In this document: positions 44,988 to 56,426 of the stretch, piece by piece
Layout of the letters: each line of letters begins with the position of its first letter
Position numbering within the stretch: the first letter of the stretch is position 1
Assembly: GCA_027576995.1 (NCBI GenBank)
Contig: JANBQC010000003.1
Coordinates: 1 to 64,000 of the forward strand
DNA: 64,000 nt
From: Dimargaris cristalligena
Taxonomy: Eukaryota; Kickxellomycota; Dimargaritomycetes; Dimargaritales; Dimargaritaceae
Direction: 5' to 3'
Position numbers and translations under genes: made by a program
The notes under the pieces: generated by a model
The model's input: the letters and a program-made list of their open reading frames with translations, nothing else
Databases searched by the model: none
What the model was told of the DNA's origin: nothing

Positions 44988-47900
44988 ATGGCCCCTACTG
45001 GTCAGCCCCGCACCTACAATGTTGCCGTCATCGCCGGTGACGGCATCGGCCCCGAAATCACCCGCGAAGCCGTCCGTGTGCTTCAAGTGGTCTCCCAAAA
45101 GCGCTCTCGCTCCCAGGGTTTCCAGATTGCCTTCCGCCACATTCTCGCTGGTGGTGCTGCCATCGATGCCACTGGCTCCCCCTGCCCCCCAGAGACTCTG
45201 GCTGCCGCGGGGGAGGCTGATGCCATTCTAATGGGCGCCATTGGTGGCCCTCAGTGGCCCCGTCCCGTCGATCCCACCGACCCCAGCAAGGGCCTCGGTC
45301 CCCGCCCCGAACAGGGTCTTCTGGACCTCCGGAAAGTGCTCAACCTGTATGCCAATATCCGCCCTGTCTACTTCATTAGCAAATCTTTAATTGACTCATC
45401 TCCCTTGAAGGCCGACGTGGTCCGCGGTACCGACTACGTTATCGTCCGTGAACTCATCGGAGGTGTCTACTTTGGTGAGCGTAAGGAGGGCGACGTCGAC
45501 GGCTTCGCCTACGATACTATGCCCTATTCGGCCGACGAAATCCGCCGTATTACTCGGTGCGCCGCCAACCTGGCCATGCAGCAGTCCCCTCCCCTCCCCA
45601 TTCACTCCATTGACAAAGCCAACGTGCTGGCTACCTCCCGTCTCTGGCGCAAGGTGGTCACCGAGACCATCGAGAAGGAGTTCCCTGAAATCAAGCTGGA
45701 CCACCACTTGGTTGACTCCGCCGCCATGCACATGATCCGCAACCCCAAGCTCCTAAACGGTGTTATCCTCACCGAAAATATGTTTGGTGATATTCTGAGC
45801 GACGAAGCCAGTGTGATCCCCGGTAGCCTGGGGCTCCTGCCCTCCGCCTCCCTCAGTGGACTCCCCGACGGCAAGGGCTCTTGCAAGGGTCTCTATGAAC
45901 CCATCCACGGCTCCGCCCCCGATATTGCCGGACAGGGCATTGCCAACCCCATCGGTACCATTCTTAGCGCCGCCATGATGCTGCGCTACTCCATGGGTCT
46001 GGAGGCTGAGGCCAACGCCATTGAGCAGGCCGTACGCCGCGTAATTGACGATGATCAGTACAACGGGTTCGGCATCCGTACCCGTGACTTGGGCGGCCAG
46101 GCCACCACTGTCGAGATGGGTGATGCCGTCATTAAGGCCCTCCTTCCCCTCCTGAGCGGCCTGAACTCGGCCGACGCCCGCGTGCCCCGCGGTCTTCTCC
46201 TTCACCGCCCCACCGAGCGCCGTGGTATGACCATCTGCGAAAAGATTCTGGCCCACAATGCCATCAATTTGCCTGCCCCTGGCCACGTCACCCCTGGTGA
46301 TATGGTCTGTGTCTCGGTCGACTGGACCGTCGCTTCCGAGCTGACCTGGATTGGCATGAACAAGACCTACGATCTCATGGGCCGCCCCGGCGTGAACCGT
46401 AACGACCGTTTCTGGCTGGCCATTGACCACTCCGTGGACCCCCGTATTATGGACCAACCCCGGGTGAAGCACCTCGTCAACGTGTCGGAGAGCTTCGCCA
46501 AGGAGGTCGATCTGGTGGACTTTTACCGCCCCAACTATACCATCCTGCATACCGAGTTCTACCGCGAACGCGCCCAGCCCGGTCAGGTGGTGATTGGTGC
46601 CGACTCCCACACCTGCTCGGCCGGTGCCGTAGGTGCCCTCGCTGTGGGTCTGGGGGCTGCCGACGTGGTGATGCCCTTGGTCACTGGTGAGACCTGGTTC
46701 AAGGTGCCCGAAACCGTCAACATCCGCTTCGTGGGTAAGCCCCGCTTCGGTGTGGGCGGTAAGGACATCATTCTGTACGTGCTCGGTAAGCTCAAGCGTA
46801 ACACCGTGGCCATGGAACGCGCCGTGGAATACACCGGCCCCGGTCTTAAGTACATGAGCTGTGACGCCCGGTTCGCCATCTCCAACATGACTACTGAATT
46901 CGGTGGTATCGCTGGTGTCTTTGAGGCCGACGAAATCACCGCCTCTTACATCTCCAAGCGTACCAACCCCGATAACAAAAACTCGGCCCTCTACTTCCGC
47001 GCCGACCCCGACTGCCAGTACGCCGAGACCCACGTCATTGATTTGGCTGACGTCGACCCCCTGGTCGCCTTGTACCCTTCCCCCGATAACGTGGTACCCG
47101 TTTTTGACACTCTGGACATGAAGCTCGACGGTGTCTTCATTGGTGCCTGTACCACGGCCGAGGAAGACCTCATCATGGGTGCTCTGGTCCTGGAGGCTGG
47201 TCTCAAGGCCGGTAAGGTCCCCACTGTCAATGGCAAGCGCCGTGTAACCCCCGGCTCCGTACCCATCCTGGCTAAGCTCCGCCGCTTGGGCCTCCTGTCT
47301 GCTTACGAGAAGGCCGGTTTCGTCGTTGGTGCCCCTGGCTGCTCTTACTGCATTGCGGTGGCCGCCGATAAGGCCCTGGCCGGTGAAGTCTGGCTCAGCT
47401 CCCAGAACCGTAACTTCAAGAACCGCATGGGTCCCGGTAGTATTGCCAACCTGGCCAGCGCAGCTACAGTAGCTGCCTCCAGCTTCGACATGGCTGTGAC
47501 TGACCCCACCGAACTGCTTAACGCCATTGACCACGATCGCTTCCAGAAGATGCTGGAGCTCTGGCTCGAGAAGCCCGTGGACCAGGTGGTGGTGTCGGAG
47601 CCCAACCCCTCGCCCTTCGAGGAGGCCCCCGAGGGCCAGTCTACCACTACCAGCGGCAGTGTCGGTAGCCCCATGAAAACGGACAGCTCGACTGGATCCT
47701 TCTCGACTTTGATTACTGGTAAGGTCCAGCGCTTCGGTGACCACGTCGATACCGATCAAATTATCCCCGCCCAGGCCATCGGCGCTGGTACTGACGAGGA
47801 ATTCGGTGAGAGCTGTTTCCTCCACGTGCGCCCCGAATTCCGCGAGCGCGTCAAGCAGGGCTTCAACATCATTGTGGGTGAAGAGGGCTTCGGCTCCGGT

Positions 47901-48332
47901 TCCTCCCGCGAGGAGGCTCCCCGTGCCATCCGCGGTGCCGGTGTCAAGGCCGTCATTGCCAAGTCTTTTGCCTTCATCTACGCCCGTAACCAGCCCAACA
48001 TGTCTCTGCTCGGAATCGTCCTCAAGGACCCCGAGTTCTACGACATTGCCCAAGAGGGTGCCGAAATCAGCATTGACGTTAAGGAGCGCCTTATCCACGC
48101 CGGTGGCAAGACCTTCCCCTTCGGTCTCTCCCTTATGGAAGAGCGCCTGCTCAGCGGTGGTGGTGTGACTGCCATGTACAATAAGTACGGCGCCAGCCTC
48201 TTCCGGGCCGCCATCTCGGACGACCCTGATAAGTACGCCGCCGGTTCTGCCTGTGGTAGCAACAGTGCCGATGAAGCCCAGGCCAGTACCAGGAACTGTA
48301 ATGACGCTAGCCAGGAAATCCTCTCATGGTAA
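44988..48332 (+). CDS. Fused 3-isopropylmalate dehydrogenase / isopropylmalate isomerase (LEU2-LEU1 type)
   Basis: One intronless frame of 1114 residues. Residues 8-392 are a complete IPM dehydrogenase: [31 protein letters not shown], metal-site D243, D268 and D272, and HGSAPDIAG. After a linker (393-412) residues 413-845 form an aconitase-type large subunit with HTCSAGAVG and [4Fe-4S] ligands C721 (GACTT), C785 and C788 (PGCSYC). After a second Ser/Thr/Gly linker (870-905), residues 906-1073 form the swivel domain ([29 protein letters not shown]). Together these would catalyse 2-IPM to 3-IPM isomerisation and then its NAD-dependent oxidative decarboxylation, steps two and three of leucine synthesis. 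No mitochondrial presequence is visible, so the protein is probably cytosolic. Codon bias is very strong (C-ending), indicating high expression. Confidence 0.93.
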   Translation: MAPTGQPRTYNVAVIAGDGIGPEITREAVRVLQVVSQKRSRSQGFQIAFRHILAGGAAIDATGSPCPPETLAAAGEADAILMGAIGGPQWPRPVDPTDPSKGLGPRPEQGLLDLRKVLNLYANIRPVYFISKSLIDSSPLKADVVRGTDYVIVRELIGGVYFGERKEGDVDGFAYDTMPYSADEIRRITRCAANLAMQQSPPLPIHSIDKANVLATSRLWRKVVTETIEKEFPEIKLDHHLVDSAAMHMIRNPKLLNGVILTENMFGDILSDEASVIPGSLGLLPSASLSGLPDGKGSCKGLYEPIHGSAPDIAGQGIANPIGTILSAAMMLRYSMGLEAEANAIEQAVRRVIDDDQYNGFGIRTRDLGGQATTVEMGDAVIKALLPLLSGLNSADARVPRGLLLHRPTERRGMTICEKILAHNAINLPAPGHVTPGDMVCVSVDWTVASELTWIGMNKTYDLMGRPGVNRNDRFWLAIDHSVDPRIMDQPRVKHLVNVSESFAKEVDLVDFYRPNYTILHTEFYRERAQPGQVVIGADSHTCSAGAVGALAVGLGAADVVMPLVTGETWFKVPETVNIRFVGKPRFGVGGKDIILYVLGKLKRNTVAMERAVEYTGPGLKYMSCDARFAISNMTTEFGGIAGVFEADEITASYISKRTNPDNKNSALYFRADPDCQYAETHVIDLADVDPLVALYPSPDNVVPVFDTLDMKLDGVFIGACTTAEEDLIMGALVLEAGLKAGKVPTVNGKRRVTPGSVPILAKLRRLGLLSAYEKAGFVVGAPGCSYCIAVAADKALAGEVWLSSQNRNFKNRMGPGSIANLASAATVAASSFDMAVTDPTELLNAIDHDRFQKMLELWLEKPVDQVVVSEPNPSPFEEAPEGQSTTTSGSVGSPMKTDSSTGSFSTLITGKVQRFGDHVDTDQIIPAQAIGAGTDEEFGESCFLHVRPEFRERVKQGFNIIVGEEGFGSGSSREEAPRAIRGAGVKAVIAKSFAFIYARNQPNMSLLGIVLKDPEFYDIAQEGAEISIDVKERLIHAGGKTFPFGLSLMEERLLSGGGVTAMYNKYGASLFRAAISDDPDKYAAGSACGSNSADEAQASTRNCNDASQEILSW

Positions 48333-49588
48333 CCAATTGCCACTTTGGGCCAACTTGATGACAGATTGCGTACTGTCTATTGTTCAGCTATTTATACATT
48401 CCACCCTTTACATATTACTCACTCCTGTCATTTCCACCCTTTCCTTTTTTTATATTCATTGTCCTTAGTTATAACCTACCATAGGCTGCCACCATGACCA
48501 ATGCTTCTCCAGCCTTTTATAACTTCTAGTAAAAAAGTATAATCTCAATAGTAGCAGGTTTGCCTGATAATACAGTGTTGATAAAGTGTACTTTAATTTA
48601 TCCGGTAAAGCTGATGGGCAAAATGTGTGATCCCCAACAAGCGTCCGGGTAGTATTGAGGGGGGTGGGGGGGGGGTCCCATCCAATAATTTACGCAACTT
48701 ATGGAGCATACCACTACTATTTGCCAATATGTGAATAATATATTGGGATTTACACTTCTAAAGTACATTTTTCAATGGGACTCCTGTGAGGCGAATGAAT
48801 ACTCCTAAATATTCACCAGTATCAAATTCATCCTCCATTAACTTAATAAACAAGGCGGGTTTGTGCTGCGTAGTAGTTAAGTCTTAATGAAGTACGTTCA
48901 CTATAATCGTTCGTCTTCCAGTCTCCAGCCAATAACAAACTAGAAGCTGCTATGAGTCACTAGAGCTCAATAATACAATGACGGGGGTAGACATGTGCAT
49001 GCCTCGAGCCTGGAGTCGTTTATAGACATATGCAAAACCGGCAACTTCCTCCTTGCGAGCCATTGACTAGACATGTTCAACTGCCTGGCTGGAAGGTATT
49101 GAAATGTTATGTAAGTGGGGAATTCATAATAGCAGTACGGTTTAAAGAGGGACCTGACTAAAAGAGTATGTGCAGAGAAAGGAGGGAAAACGAGTTCATG
49201 AGGCGCAAGTCGAGTTGAGGTGAGGAAATACATGTGTTGATGACAGGAAAAAGTAGTAGATACCTTGAGGAGTATGGTCAACTGGGCAAAGGGGAGGAGG
49301 ATAGATGGCTTCAGAGGGCTATTTCCGCCATATACCATTTCCCCCCACCACTGCCACCATACCTAGTGCCATCCACATATAGCAACAGAGGGAGTGTGTG
49401 TGAGAGTAAAAATAATAGGTGGGTGGGAAAGATAAGCAGCCAATCGTCAGTATATCAAAAGTGGTTTATAGGAAATTGTGGGGCACTAATCTAGGCAACC
49501 TTCTCTTGTTTCTGTAATCCATCTGTAGTCGCAACAGATTGGCTCTTTCGCCCATTACCGACATCTTCATCCCCAAATCTAAGTCAAA
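48333..49588. other. Intergenic region between the leucine fusion and eL37
   Basis: No gene recognised. A G-rich tract lies near 48658-48678. The final 100 bases are the pyrimidine-rich eL37 leader. Confidence 0.55.
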
Positions 49589-50514
49589 ATGGTAAGTGGC
49601 GACCCCTCGATTCCTCGTCGATATTCGCGTGCTACCCCTCACCATCCTTCGTCGGTGACCGAATGAACGCAAAGAAACAACTACGCCGTGCGAGCGAGAG
49701 AACATCCATGTAAACGAACGAATGAACGAACGAACGAATGGTCGTCCCGATGGATGGATGGATGGATAGATTGATGGATGGGTGGGTGGATGGTTTCGAC
49801 GAACCTACGCACGTCTCCCGATATACATCCGTTCCTCCGTCGGTTCGTCCTCCTCGTCGGCAGTACTCCCACCGTACACCCCTCATACCTTCAGCTGACT
49901 AACCTATCGTCCATAACCAACGCCTGTACTGTATTCTATCTTGTCACTTTCTTTCCCCATCTGCTTCGTTTTTATGCGCGCCGTCCAACCAATAGACCAA
50001 GGGTACCACCAGTTTTGGTAAGCGCCACATTAAGACGCACACGCTCTGCCGTCGTTGCGGCCGTAAGTCCTTCCACAACCAGAAGAAGACTTGCTCTTCC
50101 TGCGGCTACCCCTCCGCCAAGATCCGCAAGTACAACTGGAGCGAGAAGGCTAAGCGCAGAAAGACCACCGGTACCGGCAGAATGCGTTACATGAAGCACG
50201 TTGCCCAACGTTTCATGAACGGTTTCCGTGAAGGTACGTCGATTTATAACACCGAGCTTCGTTGACACTATTGCTCCTATGGTATTTTGTGGTTGCCTTG
50301 ATTAGCCGTTTCATTCGAATCTTGAATCTTTCCCCACAACATGTCGGATGGCCTTTGAGACTTGGAATTGTCCTAGGGTAGCCTCTCTAACGGATAACGT
50401 GTGTGCTGCTTCAAATGCTAACCCTCTACGTTCTATTACTTGACATCAATCAACCCTTACTATTCTCTAGTCGCCACTTGCAAGAAGCCCGCTGCCCCCG
50501 CCGCCTCCTCTTAA
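49589..50514 (+). CDS. RPL37: 60S ribosomal protein eL37 (three exons)
   Basis: Exons are 49589-49591 (ATG only), 49996-50233 and 50471-50514, giving 94 residues. The protein reads [20 protein letters not shown] and has the C2-C2 zinc finger C19/C22/C34/C37 (CRRC, CSSC). These are followed by the basic [10 protein letters not shown] and [11 protein letters not shown] segments that bind 5.8S/25S rRNA, and it ends in an Ala/Pro tail. Introns are GT-AG in phases 0 and 1. As in eL42, the first intron follows the start codon directly. Intron 1 (404 bases) carries GAAC and GGAT tetranucleotide tracts. AATAAA lies at 50669-50674. It is a structural component of the cytosolic large subunit. Confidence 0.97.
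49714..49793. repeat. Tetranucleotide tracts (GAAC)n and (GGAT)n in eL37 intron 1
   Basis: GAAC/GAAT units at 49714-49740 are followed by GGAT/GGGT units at 49749-49793. The GGAT unit is the same as in one arm of the eL42 intron 1 repeat. Confidence 0.85.
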
Positions 50515-51610
50515 GCCGCCTTTACCACCACCCTAACCGCAAGTTTTCGTCCGACTGTTTTAACGTTTTGGCCAGTTGATTCGGCATATTTGCGACTTCC
50601 CCAACCCCATTCTCAGTCGACACGAGTTTAGATGCCTCTTGCTCGTGGCCTTGTGTATGCTACCCGATAATAAAACACCATTCATATCAGGTATTCCCGA
50701 CTTATACAATATTTATCCATAGGGACATTTGAACATTATGGCTCTATAAAGGATGTTTGGCCGTTTCTATACCTGATAATGAGGTAGATCTCTTTCTATT
50801 TCAAATACGAAGGGATATTCAAAGAATTGCATTTAAGTTGACTAGTCCCAGGTGGCTTCGATTTTTGTTGAGGGGATTATGGCCCAAATCTAATTTTGTT
50901 ACCTTTCGATTGATCCGGTTTGATGGCTGCGGGGGTGCCATTAGATCACATTCTTACGCAATTGCCAGAGCCATGCAGATGTAGACGAACAAACCTGTAA
51001 TAATTATTATAATTGAGTTCCCATTGACTATTTATTAGGCGTGTTGTTTAATTTCGTAATTCGATCATTCAAAATCCCTTTATGCCTCACTACACTTTTG
51101 TAGCTATAATTGGAGGCAGCTTACCTGCCCGATTGTTAGAGAAAATAAATATATGTAACAGTGTTAACTAGACAGAGCTCTGCAAACTGACACCGAGAGG
51201 GGAGGACTATATCTCTAAATTCAGCGCTTAGAGACTTCTTAACCAAACCGGAATTGGGTATCACCGAATGGACCGGTATGGTACATAGTCCGTTTGTTAC
51301 TTACACAGCCCGCACATTTAGCGAACCTAGTTTAACCATGAAGCATCGGTCGGTATATTAGTTATGACGAGGGCCGAGATAGTAAAGTACGCCTAGAACT
51401 GTCAGTGATATGGTCGTCAGCTTCACCAGAAACATGGGGGTTTTTATCCAACTGTTTTCTATGGGATTCCATAACCGTAAGAAGCCATACTTTTCTCTAA
51501 ATCTAACACCCACTTAAATCCCGGGCCTCAATATTTCTTGGATCGTCTTTCTTTTTTTTATGGTGAACCTTGATCCTTCCATTCCACATTTACTTTAATT
51601 GGCTGTTCCG
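50515..51610. other. Intergenic region between eL37 and the Mtf2-like gene
   Basis: It holds the eL37 polyadenylation region (AATAAA at 50669). A short plus-strand frame at 50757-50984 has basic residues but no recognisable motif. Otherwise nothing recognised. Confidence 0.55.
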
Positions 51611-52873
51611 ATGCTCTCCAGAACCTATCGCACATGGTCGGTCCTCCGGTTGCCTCGAGTTCAACCTAGGCCTCTGGGAGGTTTCCCTTCTCCCAAGTTT
51701 AAGGCACTACTTTCCACTGAAGCAGCCACTCCACCCGAGTCCCGTACTTCTCCCACTGACACGGTCAGCAACGCCCTATCGCCTCTCGAAAAATACTTGG
51801 TCGATCTTCTCGAACAGCAGGAGGATAAACAACCCCGGAAACCACCTCCCAAATGGACAACGGCCCCGGCTGGTCGCAAATCGCAAACCCGTTCACTGGC
51901 ACCGGGTACCGCGGCGTCTACCGAATGGTCCCTCGATTCGCTGGACGACCTGGCCCTGGTGGAGTTTTCCCAGAGGTTGGACGCCCCCAGTACCGATGCT
52001 GGGGAGGTAGCGGCCTCGAAGGCCCAGTCGGGAAACGTGCAGATCGGCTCCATGTCGGACGAGGAGATCGCCCAATGGTTTGCGGGCGACAATGCCCCGG
52101 CGAACGCAGCCTCTGACAAATCGGCTGGTTCTTCTTCCACTGCCCAGTTGGGCCGCTCCACGCTCACTCCCTTGGGCCATTTTATGGACACGATGCTGAA
52201 GATGGACGCCATTGAAACGTGGCTATCGAAACTGGCCCAGTGTCGCACTGACCTCGAATTTGGTCAACACTTGGCTACCATTTTTGCGGCCCCACCTTCA
52301 CCTTCACCTTCACCCGCATCCTTATCCCCATTCGCTCCTGGTACAGTTGACCCAAATAGATCACCCGTACCGACCGAGTGGACCCCCCGGACTACTACTC
52401 CCCAATCGGGTTCAGGGCTGGGACTAGGACTAGGACTAGGACTGGGGCTAGAGGACCGGCGGGCGCACAATTCGACCGTCCCGTCTCTGAGCCCGCGCCT
52501 TTTGGTCGGCTGTTTTAAGCATTGTCAACTCCAGGGTCTCTATAATTTTATTTTTGTAATTCTGGCCGAGCTCAAACGACGAGGCCCGGTGGCTTATGCC
52601 CAAATGATGACCACGGATGTGTATAACGCCCTAATCGAGGTGGTCTGGGACGGTCGGAGCAATCGAAATTGGGCCCGCTCTCTACCCGAAACGGACATTA
52701 TTATTTATTATTTGAATGAGATGGCCATGAACGGTACTACGTCCGATCCCGCCCTGAATAGGACTATTCATCGGGTCATGGATGATATTGACCAAGAGGA
52801 GCTTGTTGCCCATTTGGCTATACGACAGAAGAATCGGCTGTCTGAGCTGCTGAAGCGACTATCTAGCTCATGA
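51611..52873 (+). CDS. Mtf2-like mitochondrial protein
   Basis: A single exon of 420 residues from the ATG at 51611. The open frame extends four codons upstream without an ATG. The N terminus (MLSRTYRTWSVLRLPRVQPR) is basic with no acidic residues, a typical mitochondrial presequence. The middle is low complexity, with an SPSP run and a (Gly-Leu)n run encoded by a hexanucleotide repeat. The C-terminal part (about 295-400) has LLVGCFKHCQLQGLYNFIFV, YNALIEVVWD and the helical pattern of the Mtf2/Nam1 C-terminal domain of fungal mitochondrial RNA-metabolism proteins. The localisation is well supported; the family assignment is moderate and from pattern only. Confidence 0.55.
   Translation: MLSRTYRTWSVLRLPRVQPRPLGGFPSPKFKALLSTEAATPPESRTSPTDTVSNALSPLEKYLVDLLEQQEDKQPRKPPPKWTTAPAGRKSQTRSLAPGTAASTEWSLDSLDDLALVEFSQRLDAPSTDAGEVAASKAQSGNVQIGSMSDEEIAQWFAGDNAPANAASDKSAGSSSTAQLGRSTLTPLGHFMDTMLKMDAIETWLSKLAQCRTDLEFGQHLATIFAAPPSPSPSPASLSPFAPGTVDPNRSPVPTEWTPRTTTPQSGSGLGLGLGLGLGLEDRRAHNSTVPSLSPRLLVGCFKHCQLQGLYNFIFVILAELKRRGPVAYAQMMTTDVYNALIEVVWDGRSNRNWARSLPETDIIIYYLNEMAMNGTTSDPALNRTIHRVMDDIDQEELVAHLAIRQKNRLSELLKRLSSS
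52421..52451. repeat. GGACTA hexanucleotide repeat in coding sequence
   Basis: GGACTA/GGACTG units encode the Gly-Leu run of the Mtf2-like protein. A CTTCAC repeat encoding Ser-Pro lies just upstream at about 52293-52315. Confidence 0.85.
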
Positions 52874-52909
52874 TCTCCTAAAATATAAATTCAGCTTAAA
52901 CATTATAGA

Positions 52910-54617
52910 TCATTTTATGCCCACCGATTTAGTAATTGCCATGTATAAAAAAACCACATATTCAAAGAAAGTATTGAAAGGGCTACCAAGGATATGCATA
53001 ATGGATTCCTTAAATTGATTGAATTTTGAAGGGATATTTAAATTAAATACCCCGAATGCAAATGGCAAACGATGGTATACTTGAGTACGTTCCACCAGTC
53101 CTTGGTTATAGATGGACCCTGGGGCTACGGCTTGTACATAAGTGCGACTATTCCGCCACGGGCAGCAGGTCCCCGAGAATCTCCGTCGATTCGCACGAAA
53201 ACAGCACCCGCCCATTATGCTTGGCGAGAACACTGGGCTCAAATAGAATGCTGGAAACGCGAACCTGCGCCTGACAACCCTGGACGAGGTCGAGCCCCTC
53301 TGGAATATAATTGCCCACAATGGTATATTCTTGCCCATCGGCGGATCCAATCTCCAACTCGGGCCATAGGGACTTCAAGTGTTGGAATGGCCTATTCAAG
53401 TGGTCGTTTTGGAGCTGCATTAGAAAGGGCACTCGAGTGCTGGCGAAACCAAGGTCCCCCATCCCGACGAATAAGTCGTCCATTTGGGACATCAGTTGAA
53501 CCAGCCAAGTAATCATTGGGCTGTCCTGATGACAGGCCGCCAAAGTTATAGTAAACCGGGCTAATATGCGTACAGTTGCCAATAGATCCTGGAGATATTC
53601 GGAGGCCAGTTGTTGAGAAAGGCCCAATTCCTTAATAGCCCCTAGCCAAAAAAACCCATATTCCCATCGTGTCGTCGCTTCGGTAAAGGGCCCAAGTCTG
53701 GACAAACAAGGTGTGTTTAACAACTGACCCGATTAGATGCACTGGGTCAACATATTGGCTTATCGTGCCTATATTTAGGGGGCCGATCCTGTCAATAAAC
53801 CCAGTCTTGCTGGACATAATGCTATACAGGTGGGTAAACTGTATAAATATCTCCATTAACATGGTCTGGGTGTAAACGGCAATAAAAGGGAAGTGTTGCG
53901 ACAAATCCTGGGGGGTTAGTCGGTTGAGTACGATATCCACCTAACGACCGTTGCGGAGAAGCGAAACGACCTGATTCTGTTCCAGAAACGCAATGTACTG
54001 GCGGTATTTTATTTCTGACTCGTCGTGTGGCGAATCATCGAAGGAGTTGGCCGCGAATCGACTGGCGTGTTGGGCGAAGCTACTGCTTAGGGTATCGTCG
54101 ATAAGTAACAAACCCATGTGGGCCATTTCCAGGGGGGCTAAAACGTACCGTAGTTTGGCCAGTTGTTCCCACTCCAGCCAATTGGGGTGGGAATTCATCA
54201 GTTTGAACTAATCGGTAATATAGATGGTAAGGTCAGGAGGGGGCCCCACTCGGGAGGATATTAGCTAAATGAAGGCGTGGAAATTCGATGTTTTTAAGTT
54301 TTAGGAGTATAACAAACGTCAACCCAAATGCTAAAGCCAGAATATTGGCGGGTGTGCGTATAGATGAGATATATTTTTACCTTGCGGAAAAGACCATATT
54401 TCGCCAATGCTCCATACGCGTCGGCCGAATGCCTAAGTTCCATTAATCGGCCTTCGGGTAAGTACGACATGGTGTCTATGAGTAGTTCCGTGGGTAAGCA
54501 ATTGAGGTAGGAAAGTGGTTGGAGTGGATTAGACAAACCTGAACTCACCTCGGAAGTCTGTACCAAGCGGCTCAGACAACCGAAACACATTATACCTATA
54601 ACCAGTGCTAGGAACAT
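52910..54617 (-). CDS. Signal-peptide plus F-box-like protein, several exons or partly decayed
   Basis: Exon 1 (54617-54381) starts with a signal or anchor segment (MFLALVIGIMCFGCLSRLVQ) followed by an F-box-like motif (LPTELLIDTMSYLPEGRLME). It ends at a GTAAAA donor. Exon 2 begins at 54207 after TTAG, in phase (FKLMNSHPNWLEWEQLAKLR). An in-frame TAG at 53943-53941 can be removed by a 63-base phase-0 intron (CAG/GTCGTT to CTAACCCCCCAG), resuming DLSQHFPFIAVYTQT. A frame change near 53720 and another near 53150 need further short introns or are lesions. The C-terminal exon ends at 52910 (FFEYVVFLYMAITKSVGIK). The rest is helical and unlike any family I know. A secreted or lumenal F-box-like protein is unusual. 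Confidence 0.45.
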
Positions 54618-56426
54618 GATGCGGTAGATTCGAGGAATTCGGAAGGATGTATGGGTACTTTGATGAACAAAGTTGGATAATTTAGGGTGAAAATCAATAG
54701 AGCAGGTGTGCAATTAGACACTTAGGGGGTACCTTCCCTCGCTATATAACCAAGGTCTGGCCCATTTGAACTCAATTACCTGGGAAGCTGTTTAGTCGTG
54801 ATATTGTGGCATTGCTTTGGTCATCAATCCCTCTTCGGGATGTTCCATTATTTTGACTATTGGTGGGGCAACGTCGAGCCGGCGCTGGATGGGGATACAC
54901 ACTTTAAACACGCTTCTTTGATTTACCGCCAATCACCCTTAGGGGCTGTTAACTTGATTTATATGTTGCACCCAGTCACTCGAGCAATACATAGGTTAGT
55001 GCAACGGCCAGGCGAAGGAAAGACGTCGATGATTGTCAGCCATAATCAAACCCAACAGATTGCACCACTTTCTAGTACAGAATAAGGGACCTTGTCACAG
55101 TGAATCGTGTCAGACAGCACATACGCCACGTTTCCATATTCCCCATTTAGCCCGAGACGATACACCTCGAAAATTAATGGGAAAAGATGACCGAATGGCC
55201 CCTATGCCTTATTCATTTGGCTATGAAGCTATAGGGATATTGATGATACCAGATAGTATTTCTATTATATTGTTACGGCCCACGCGGCCAATAGTAGCGC
55301 TGGTGTAACACCCAGCGAAACGGGAGGATTTGCCCCGTCGTTGGTTATCAAAACCTAGCGCCCCCACCTCCCCCTTGCTCTGGGAGGGTCTTTCCTGTCC
55401 ATACGTCCTACATAAAAACCCGTTCAAATACTTATAGATTACTATGGCCATTTCGATATAGTGGCACACAACAATATCAACGGGTACTTTGTATTCGTAT
55501 AATCACCTATTTCATATTTATTTCATATTAAAGCAGGTGGATGTAAATGTGACTGCATTTTCTTTAAAATCCTAGTTGGAATAGTCAGCGGGTAGTTCTT
55601 GGGTTTAAAGTGTATAAAAACACGAATTATCAATAGATTGGTTGCAATATAGCGTTCATAGCGGTACGGTTGGATTGAGGTGCTCTCAATGCTTACAAGT
55701 AAAGTGGACATACAATCACTGTAAGACTTAACCTCCCAAATGTGATAAATATAAAGAGAATCTCGACTTCATGATGATGTAAGTTGTTTCTAGTTACCAG
55801 TAGCAATTCCAGTCGCTTACTAATAGTAGCAAACAGGCCATTGGGAATGGTGATCACCGCACGTAGTCATCGGATAGAAAACTTCGACAGTTGATTGAAG
55901 TGGCCTTGGGCTACCTAGGACTTCATATATCGTAGTATTAATGCCGCGACCTACCTTGGGATATATAACCCTGCCGAGTAAGTGAATTAATGCTAAATTG
56001 GGTTCTGACCACCCACTTAATTCGGTGGAATGCCCAACGTCGTGGGCAAATCAGAATATCTTCAACTGCCTCTTCGATTTAAAGGGGATGGCCACCCAGC
56101 GCTAGATACCAGAAAACAAGCGGCAAATTTGGATTTTCGGGTAGCAATGCTTATATGACATACGAGAGTTACATGTAATAGGAGAAGGTGGTGAATTAGG
56201 GGTGCATTACATATAGGGCATAAAGAGGGGGGGGTGGGTCTAGGGCAGACTCGCCCAAATAGGCCTTCGCGACACCCTTTTATACCACAAGATAGTACAA
56301 AGGGCGGTTTGGCTGCTACCACCCTGACATATGGGCCCAAGGTTGAGTTATAGGGTCTTACTCTTGAAGGATTCGTGTACACTCCATCCCTGTTTTCACA
56401 CATTAGTTTATTTCTATACTTTCGTT
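54618..56426. other. Intergenic region upstream of the CLC gene
   Basis: No gene that I can defend. Minus-strand frames at 55221-55469 and 55523-55711 and plus-strand frames at 54798-55308 lack motifs. The last part is the CLC promoter. Confidence 0.5.

Noticed and set aside
45753..48098. 781-codon open frame antisense to the leucine fusion gene
   Set aside because: It is a mirror of the strong C-ending codon bias of the sense gene. Composition is dominated by Gly, Val, Leu, His and Asp, with no domain motifs.
33466..54198. Stop-codon reassignment to explain in-frame TAA and TAG in the unfamiliar genes
   Set aside because: Conserved genes in the window end normally at TAA, TAG or TGA and contain none internally, so the standard code applies.
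54475..54546. Strong GTGAGT donor inside the F-box-like exon (minus strand, about 54546)
   Set aside because: Splicing here would delete the F-box-like motif, which reads through continuously. It is kept only as a possible alternative.
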